Assembly (NCBI GenBank): GCA_025210375.1
Contig: JAOASB010000052.1
Location: 1-64,000, forward strand
Source: Maledivibacter sp.
GTDB taxonomy: Bacteria; Bacillota; Clostridia; Peptostreptococcales; Caminicellaceae
Direction: 5' to 3'
Length of the DNA: 64,000 nt
Part shown: piece by piece, positions 58,786-64,000 of the stretch
Numbering within the stretch: the first letter of the stretch is position 1
Layout: every line of letters begins with the position of its first letter
The notes under the pieces: model-generated
Databases searched by the model: none
Told to the model about the DNA's origin: nothing
The model's input: only the letters and a program-made list of their open reading frames with translations
Program-made: the position numbers and the translations under genes

Positions 58786-58981
58786 TAATAAAAATTCAAA
58801 GTTCTTAGGGCATTCTTTTAGATCTATATATATTAATATTGAATGTCCATTAGAGAAATGACTCCAATCTTAGAACTTATAACTTAGAATTAAAAAATTG
58901 ATTAAAATCGATTTTTAAAACATGGATATCTTTACTAATTTAAAGATACTCATGTTTTTTTGTATTTATGCTAATAATATA

Positions 58982-59010
58982 TTGACAAGTAAAAATAAAA
59001 GCGGTATAAT
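58982..59010 (+). promoter_or_regulatory. Sigma-A promoter P1 of veg
   Basis: TTGACA (58982-58987), 17-base spacer, TATAAT (59005-59010): both hexamers match the consensus. The gap 58786-59088 otherwise holds a palindrome (AAACATGGATATCTTTACTA and a TAAAGATACTCATG stretch, about 58918-58956) and AT-rich DNA. Confidence 0.93.
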
Positions 59011-59024
59011 ATTGTGCTAAAAAT

Positions 59025-59053
59025 TTGACATGTGCTTGATAATATGTTAATAT
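59025..59053 (+). promoter_or_regulatory. Sigma-A promoter P2 of veg
   Basis: TTGACA (59025-59030), 17-base spacer, TAATAT (59048-59053). Tandem to P1; a palindrome ACTGTATACAGT (59057-59068) lies at its expected start point. Confidence 0.8.
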
Positions 59054-59088
59054 TATACTGTATACAGTGAAAGGAAGGAGATGTTTTT

Positions 59089-59355
59089 TTGGCCACTAAG
59101 GAAACCTTAGCTAAACTAAAGAAAAACGTTGAAAATTATATAGGTCAAAAAGTCATACTTAAAACAAATAAAGGTCGAAAAAGAGTGTTCGTAAAAGAAG
59201 GGGTCTTAGAAGAGGTATATGCCAATATTTTCGTAGTTAGAATTGATAGAGGACTTAATTCAGAAAGAAAAGTATCCTATAGCTATTCCGATATATTGAC
59301 AGAAACCGTTGAGATAACACTTTGTAGTAATGATTCGAAAATTCAAGCTTCATAA
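59089..59355 (+). CDS. veg: Veg family protein
   Basis: 88 residues, TTG start behind AAGGAAGGAGATG. LAKLKKNVENYIGQKVILKT, NKGRKRVFVKEGVLEEVYAN and SYSYSDILTETVEI are the Veg family blocks. In B. subtilis Veg stimulates biofilm formation and lies between yabG and ispE, as it does here. Two tandem consensus promoters precede it; the B. subtilis veg promoter is also exceptionally strong. Followed by its own terminator. Confidence 0.94.
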   Translation: MATKETLAKLKKNVENYIGQKVILKTNKGRKRVFVKEGVLEEVYANIFVVRIDRGLNSERKVSYSYSDILTETVEITLCSNDSKIQAS

Positions 59356-59359
59356 AAAG

Positions 59360-59385
59360 AAATGTCTGTGATTTTACAGGCATTT
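59360..59385 (+). terminator. Terminator of veg
   Basis: AAATGTCTGT / ACAGGCATTT stem around GATTTT, then TATTTTTTTTGAG. Confidence 0.88.
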
Positions 59386-59411
59386 TATTTTTTTTGAGAA
59401 AGTTTAGGATA

Positions 59412-59570
59412 GAGGAAATTGCATAACTTTGACTTGCCTAAACCTAATATGAGAGTATCATCCTTAATTTAATTACTTAATATATAAGCATATTTGATGG
59501 TATAGCTTTGTGGCTTTTAAAACTATATATAGTAGATGATTTCTGTAGAAAGTAATTATGCAATTTGCTC
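59412..59570. mobile_element. MITE-like element, copy 7 (full length, 159 bp, opposite orientation)
   Basis: Begins GAGGAAATTGCATAACT and ends AATTATGCAATTTGCTC: the reverse complement of the copy at 20765 along most of its length. It fills a good part of the 542-bp gap 59356-59897; the rest (59571-59897) is AT-rich DNA with no recognised signal besides the ribosome site of the next gene. Confidence 0.9.
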
Positions 59571-59897
59571 GATATATAAAAGTCATAAATAAAAAATTTC
59601 CAAAAAATTTATTATTCGAGGGAATAAATTTTTATGCAGAAAACGTCGAAAAATCTGACTATTCAATAAATGGCTTTCCCTACAAAGAACAATAAAAGGA
59701 GAGAAAAACAATTCCATAAATTAGAAAAATATACATTGGATGAATATTCAACTTTCTACTAAAATATTGAAAAAAGCTAAAAGCTTTGAAAAATAGCAGG
59801 CTTGAAAAGGTGAAATATAGTATGTATACTTAAAAGAAGAAAAATACCAATGCATAAAAAGTAAAAAAATACCATGAATTCTGCTAGGGGGGCGAAT

Positions 59898-61136
59898 ATG
59901 ACCGAAACAAGAGCTTTGCTAAATGTTAGGTCTGAAATTGGCAAATTGAAGAAAGTACTCCTTCATAGACCGGGAAAGGAGATAGAAAACCTAACACCGG
60001 ATCTAATGGATAGGCTTTTATTCGATGATATACCTTACTTGGAGGTTGCTAGAAAAGAGCATGATGTCTTTGCGGATATATTTAGGAGTAATGGAGTAGA
60101 AGTAGTTTATCTTGAGGATTTAGCCGCAGAATCACTTAATGACGATGACATTAAGAACAGCTTTATTGATGAATTTATTGAAGAAGCAAATATAGGAGCA
60201 ATAAGAAAGAGAGAGCTGGTAAAACAATATCTTTTAAGCTTTTCCAATAATAAAGATATGGTAGAAAAAATGATGGGCGGAATTAGAAAGGAAGAGATAG
60301 ATTCAAAGACAAAATCCTCCTTATCTGATATCATAGGATCAAATTATCCCTTTATAATAGATCCAATGCCAAATCTTTATTTCACAAGGGACCCCTTTGC
60401 CACCATAGGTAGTGGAATTTCTTTAAATCATATGAAAACTATCACTAGAAATAGGGAAACATTGTTTGCTAAATATATATTTAATTATCATGACGACTTT
60501 AAAAATGCTACCATTCCCCTTTGGTATAACAGGGAAGAACATACCTCCATGGAAGGGGGAGATCAGCTTATACTTAGTGATGGGGTTATTGCCGTTGGGG
60601 TATCTGAAAGAACGGAGGCGGCATCTGTGGAAAAATTGGCTAGAAGGATATTTGAGAAGGATGAAAGCTTTGAGGTGGTTCTAGCCTTTGATATACCTAA
60701 AAAGAGAGCATTTATGCATCTGGATACAGTATTTACCATGGTGGATTATGATAAATTCACTATTCATCCTGGCATAGAAGCTCCCCTTACAGTTTATTCA
60801 TTGAGGAGAGGAAAAAATCCTAAGAACTTGATAATAGAGGAGGAAACCATGGAGCTAAGGGATATTCTTAAGAAATATCTTGAGCTTGATGATGTAAAGC
60901 TGATTCGCTGTGGAAATGGCAATAGAATAGACGCAGCTAGGGAACAGTGGAATGACGGATCAAATACCCTCGCAATTTCACCTGGAGAGGTGATAGTGTA
61001 TTCTAGAAATCATGTTACAAATAGACTTTTAGAGGAGCAGGGCGTAAAATTGCACATTATGCCATCCTCGGAACTATCACGAGGTCGTGGAGGCCCAAGG
61101 TGCATGAGCATGCCCCTTTTTAGAGAAAACCTGTAA
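59898..61136 (+). CDS. arcA: Arginine deiminase
   Basis: 412 residues from ATG 59898, behind AGGGGGGCGAAT (the upstream in-frame ATG 59874 has no ribosome site). Guanidino-group-modifying fold: SEIGKLKKVLLHRPGKEIEN, LYFTRDPFATIGSGISLNHM, EHTSMEGGDQLILSDGVIAV, AFMHLDTVFTMVDYDKFTIH with the catalytic His, and the catalytic Cys at the C terminus in RGRGGPRCMSMPLFREN. It converts arginine to citrulline and ammonia. The usual arcB, arcC and arcD are not adjacent, so the gene is an orphan member of the pathway. Ends in a strong terminator. Confidence 0.96.
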   Translation: MTETRALLNVRSEIGKLKKVLLHRPGKEIENLTPDLMDRLLFDDIPYLEVARKEHDVFADIFRSNGVEVVYLEDLAAESLNDDDIKNSFIDEFIEEANIGAIRKRELVKQYLLSFSNNKDMVEKMMGGIRKEEIDSKTKSSLSDIIGSNYPFIIDPMPNLYFTRDPFATIGSGISLNHMKTITRNRETLFAKYIFNYHDDFKNATIPLWYNREEHTSMEGGDQLILSDGVIAVGVSERTEAASVEKLARRIFEKDESFEVVLAFDIPKKRAFMHLDTVFTMVDYDKFTIHPGIEAPLTVYSLRRGKNPKNLIIEEETMELRDILKKYLELDDVKLIRCGNGNRIDAAREQWNDGSNTLAISPGEVIVYSRNHVTNRLLEEQGVKLHIMPSSELSRGRGGPRCMSMPLFRENL

Positions 61137-61146
61137 ATATATATTA

Positions 61147-61182
61147 AAAGAAGTAGATAATTAGATTTATCTACTTCTTTTT
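61147..61182 (+). terminator. Terminator of arcA
   Basis: AAAGAAGTAGATAA and TTATCTACTTCTTT pair around TTAGATT, then TTTTTCTTT. The 308-bp gap 61137-61444 also contains the palindromic repeat at 61270. Confidence 0.92.
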
Positions 61183-61269
61183 TTTCTTTAATTAGCATAT
61201 ATATGATATACATGACCAAGTTCTACTTATCTTTAATAAATAACTGCAAGCAAAAACCTTAAAACTTTG

Positions 61270-61360
61270 AAATTAGGGACATTCAAAAATGAATAAGCCA
61301 TCTTACTCGTCCCTTGAATTATTCCGTAACTTGACGTGGTTATTTTTCTCATATGTCTTA
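61270..61360. repeat. Repeat related to 48480
   Basis: CATTCAAAAATGAATAAGCC then ATCTTACTCGTCCCTTGAAT and GTTATTTTTCTCATATGTC share blocks with the repeat between S5 and S6. No ORF. Confidence 0.55.
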
Positions 61361-61444
61361 AGAACTTTTTTGTCATATTTTTGTGTCCATAAAATATTAA
61401 TATAGTAGGAATTCTATAGTAAATTGTAAGGGGGATGGGATTAA

Positions 61445-63019
61445 ATGTCCGTAGGGTTAATTAAGGAAATGCTTAAATTAGATAGAATGGTTGGTTCTGA
61501 AAATGTTCAAGCACTTGTGGAAAGTGATATAGTTGTTCCTGATTCTAAGCCAGATATCCATAATATTTTATCAGCAGAGGGTAACGTAAATATAAGCGAT
61601 AGGGAAATAATGCAGGGCAAAATCGTAGTTCAAGGTACAGTGAGTTATAAAATACTATATACTTCAGATGATCAAGATAAGCTTCTATACAGTATGAAGG
61701 CATCCAATGGATTTACTCAAAATATTGAAATGGACAATATAGATGGGATGATGGAGCCTGAGGTTAATTACAATATAGAACATATGGATTTCGGTATAAT
61801 GAATGAAAGGAAGATATCAGCACAAACGGTTTTAAATTTAACTGGTAAGGTATTTAAAACTGAAGAAGTTGACATTGTAAAGGAAGTTGAGGGTGTAGAA
61901 GATATTCAAGCATTAAAGGATACCGTGACATATGATAATTCAATTGGAAACAATTCATCCCAAACTGTTTTAAGGGAGAACTTTGAATTGGGAGAAGACG
62001 ATGCAGAGATTACAGAGGTACTACAGGTAAATGGCAATGCTGTAATTAATGAGAAAAAGGTAACGGATAATAAGGTAATAATAGGTGGAAATGTTAATGT
62101 AAATATGCTTTATGCTACGGATGAACCAAGGAACCCAGTACATGAGCTAAAGCATGAGATACCATTTACCCATTTTGTTGAGGTTCCAAAGGCTGAAAAT
62201 GATATGGATTGTAGGGTGGATGTAAATATAGATGAAGTTTATACAGATGTAAAGAAAAATATAAATGAAGAAAACAAGGTTTATGATGTGGAGGTTGTTT
62301 TAAAGGCAAATGTTAAGGTTTACAAAAAGGTTGAAAAGGAAGTCTTACTGGATGCTTATTCTCCAACAAGAAAGTTGAATATACAAACAAATGACTTCAA
62401 GTTTATGAAAAATATTGGAAGTAATTCTTCCCATGCTGTTATAAAGGAGACCATAGACACACCAAATGACTATCCAAGTATATTTAAAGTATTTACAGTA
62501 AAGGCAAGACCAGTAGTAACGGATTATAGGATGATAGAAAATAAAAATATCATAGAGGGATTTATAGATACAAATGTTTTATATATGGCTGATACGGAGG
62601 AAATGCAGGTACAATCATTTAATCAAGAGGTTCCATTTAGACACTATGTAGAGGTCGAGGGTATGAATGAAGATATGGAAGCCGATGTGAAGCTAGATAT
62701 ACAAGACGTTGATTTTACTGCCATAAACTCAAAACAAATTGAAGCCAAATTTAGCTTGAATGCCCATAGCGAAGTAAATAAAGAATATGAAATGAATGTA
62801 TTGATTAATATTGAAGATTTAGGAGAAGTAGATGATGATGACAACAAAGCCAGTATAACAATTTATTTTGTTCAAGAAGGGGATAATCTATGGGATATAG
62901 CTAAAAGATACAATACAACTGTAAATGAAATTTTACAGACCAATGAGATCACAGATTCCGAGGAAGTTAAGGCAGGAAATAAAATAATAATTCAGAAAAA
63001 CTATGAATATAAGTTTTAG
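61445..63019 (+). CDS. SPOCS (DUF3794)-LysM protein, SpoVID/SafA-like spore coat factor
   Basis: 524 residues, ATG after AAGGGGGATGGGATTAA. Three or four SPOCS repeats: VQALVESDIVVPDSKPDIHN, IVVQGTVSYKILYTSDDQDK, EVDIVKEVEGVEDIQALKDT, VIIGGNVNVNMLYATDEPRN and IIEGFIDTNVLYMADTEEMQ. A LysM domain closes the protein (ITIYFVQEGDNLWDIAKRYN, TTVNEILQTNEITDSEEVKA). Such proteins bind the cortex/coat boundary and guide coat assembly. YabG is known to cut SafA in B. subtilis, so this is a possible substrate of the split yabG nearby. Confidence 0.9.
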   Translation: MSVGLIKEMLKLDRMVGSENVQALVESDIVVPDSKPDIHNILSAEGNVNISDREIMQGKIVVQGTVSYKILYTSDDQDKLLYSMKASNGFTQNIEMDNIDGMMEPEVNYNIEHMDFGIMNERKISAQTVLNLTGKVFKTEEVDIVKEVEGVEDIQALKDTVTYDNSIGNNSSQTVLRENFELGEDDAEITEVLQVNGNAVINEKKVTDNKVIIGGNVNVNMLYATDEPRNPVHELKHEIPFTHFVEVPKAENDMDCRVDVNIDEVYTDVKKNINEENKVYDVEVVLKANVKVYKKVEKEVLLDAYSPTRKLNIQTNDFKFMKNIGSNSSHAVIKETIDTPNDYPSIFKVFTVKARPVVTDYRMIENKNIIEGFIDTNVLYMADTEEMQVQSFNQEVPFRHYVEVEGMNEDMEADVKLDIQDVDFTAINSKQIEAKFSLNAHSEVNKEYEMNVLINIEDLGEVDDDDNKASITIYFVQEGDNLWDIAKRYNTTVNEILQTNEITDSEEVKAGNKIIIQKNYEYKF

Positions 63020-63045
63020 ATTAGGAAATTTTATAGCTCTTACTT

Positions 63046-63138
63046 GGATAAGTTGCATAATACATCTGGTATGGCCTCGGAGATTTTAAAGTCATATATA
63101 GTAGATGACTTTCATAGAACATAATTATTCAATTTCCT
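63046..63138. mobile_element. MITE-like element, copy 8 (93 bp, diverged)
   Basis: GGATAAGTTGCATAATAC and AATTATTCAATTTCCTC with the inner GTAGATGACTTTCATAGAAC. More diverged than the other copies. It lies in the 308-bp gap 63020-63327 with the terminator below. Confidence 0.65.
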
Positions 63139-63195
63139 CAGATAATAAAAAATGAAAGTTTTTGGTTAAAATATATCATAAAAAACATAAATTAT

Positions 63196-63225
63196 AAAAA
63201 ATCCGTAGTCGACTACGGATTTTTT
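63196..63225 (+). terminator. Terminator of the SPOCS-LysM gene
   Basis: AAAAAATCCGTAGTC and GACTACGGATTTTTT: a perfect 15-bp palindrome followed by TG. Works in both directions. Confidence 0.9.
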
Positions 63226-63327
63226 GTTTATAATAGTAAGTGTGCAAGAAAAATTGTATTCAGTATATTGTATTTCTAAATACACAAGCCTTTATAACTG
63301 GTCTTCATTGGAAAAGAGGTGCATGGT

Positions 63328-64000
63328 ATGTATGACATTAATTTAAAGGCACCGGCAAAGATAAATTTGTCACTAGATGTATTAAATAAAAGAGAAGATG
63401 GCTATCATAATGTTAAAATGGTGATGCAGCAAATAACTTTGTATGATGAAATATTTATGAGAAAAATTGAAAAAGGCATTACATTAACCACCGATTGTGG
63501 TTTTTTACCTACTGATATATCGAATATTGCTTATAAAGCAGCCGATTCCATGTTCGAAAAATACAATATAAATAGTGGAATCCATATAGATATTAAAAAG
63601 AATATTCCTATCGCAGCAGGTTTAGCCGGAGGAAGTAGTGATGCAGCTAGTGTTATAAAGGGAATAAATAGTTTGTTTGATCTAAACCTTTCTATAGAAG
63701 AAATGATGGAGATAGGAACTCCAATTGGTGCAGATGTTCCATTTTGCATATTAGGTGATGGAGCCCTTGCGGAAGGTATAGGAGAAAAGCTTAGTCCTAT
63801 TAAAGGGCTAAGAAGCGGTTGGATAGTTTTATCAAAACCCAATATATGTGTATCTACTGCAGAAGCATATTCAAATTTAAATTTAGATCATATCGAAGAT
63901 AGGCCGAATACAGATCTGCTATTAAAGTCCCTTGAAATAGATAATTTGTACAATATAGCTAATAATCTAAACAATGTTTTTGAAGTAGGGATATTTAAAA
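63328..64000 (+). CDS. ispE: 4-diphosphocytidyl-2-C-methyl-D-erythritol kinase, 3' end outside window
   Basis: The visible 224 codons start at ATG 63328 (GAAAAGAGGTGCATGGT upstream; the ATG at 63323 is out of frame). GHMP kinase: LKAPAKINLSLDVLNKREDG, IDIKKNIPIAAGLAGGSSDA with the ATP-binding GLAGGSSDA, and TPIGADVPFCILGDGALAEG with the catalytic Asp. It phosphorylates CDP-ME in the non-mevalonate isoprenoid pathway. ispE follows veg in Bacillus as well; here arcA and the SPOCS-LysM gene are inserted between. The last ~60 residues lie outside the window. Confidence 0.95.
   Translation, partial: MYDINLKAPAKINLSLDVLNKREDGYHNVKMVMQQITLYDEIFMRKIEKGITLTTDCGFLPTDISNIAYKAADSMFEKYNINSGIHIDIKKNIPIAAGLAGGSSDAASVIKGINSLFDLNLSIEEMMEIGTPIGADVPFCILGDGALAEGIGEKLSPIKGLRSGWIVLSKPNICVSTAEAYSNLNLDHIEDRPNTDLLLKSLEIDNLYNIANNLNNVFEVGIFK

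Noticed and set aside
1..64000. tRNA, rRNA, CRISPR-Cas, restriction system, diversity-generating retroelement
   Set aside because: No sequence with the needed conserved blocks was recognised on either strand by eye; a tRNAscan or Infernal run would settle the RNA genes.

Overview
The window is low-GC DNA from an anaerobic, spore-forming Firmicute of the Clostridia/Tissierellia type. The grounds are sporulation genes (yabG, a SpoIID-amidase, a SpoVID/SafA-like LysM protein, CotS-like and Spo0E-like proteins), a clostridial butyrate pathway, veg and ispE in their usual neighbourhood, and AGGAGG ribosome sites throughout. No rRNA, tRNA or CRISPR array was recognised.

Region 1 (1-20.8 kb) is a phage-tail locus. 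It opens with the end of a siphovirus-like tip module (Dit-like, fibre, Gp37-like). There follow a tail chaperone pair with a -1 slippery site, an orphan GP20-type scaffold, and a complete PBSX-like contractile tail (terminator, sheath, tube, second frameshifting chaperone pair, short tape measure, XkdP/Q/R/S-like proteins, baseplate J, DUF2313, fibre). The baseplate J-DUF2313-fibre cassette occurs twice, with an amidase between the copies. XkdX, two Spo0E-like proteins, two HTH regulators, XhlA and holin close the locus. No capsid, portal, terminase or integrase gene is visible, so it may be a headless, tailocin-like particle locus or part of a longer prophage.

Region 2 (21-31 kb) is chromosomal: glnS, a secreted DUF2680-like protein beside a histidine kinase/response regulator pair, an M20 amidohydrolase, an HD-GYP protein, a TIM-barrel protein, and a riboflavin ECF transporter under an FMN riboswitch.

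Region 3 (31-46 kb) is a butyrate/short-chain-acid cluster: crotonase, 3-hydroxybutyryl-CoA dehydrogenase, thiolase, MaoC-like hydratase, acyl-CoA dehydrogenase, EtfBA, AtoE-like transporter, CoA-transferase and GntP permease. A PAS-AAA+-Fis activator lies in the middle. Consensus -24/-12 (sigma-54) promoters precede crotonase and the CoA-transferase, and TGTAAAC-N3-GTNNACA palindromes lie about 300 bp upstream of both.

Region 4 (46-50 kb) holds seven paralogous genes of 29-47 codons encoding a conserved hydrophobic LFLLLIILVGDCLC core. Each has its own sigma-K-like promoter (ACA-N16-[A/C]ATANNATA or close to it), and most have a CTGAGG/CCTCAG terminator. The next gene (49389) has a perfect sigma-K-type promoter.

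Region 5 (50-64 kb) carries late-sporulation genes. yabG is split by a 3,610-bp element encoding a large serine recombinase, a small ORF, a CxxC cluster protein and SpeD. Joining the two copies of ACTAATCCA at its ends restores a 292-codon yabG in frame, as in the sigK/skin system. Then come a SpoIID-amidase fusion, veg with two tandem promoters, arginine deiminase, a SPOCS-LysM protein and ispE (cut by the window end).

Several palindromic element families are scattered between genes, the largest being a MITE-like family (at least 8 copies, full length 159 bp, ends GAGCAAATTGCATAA).
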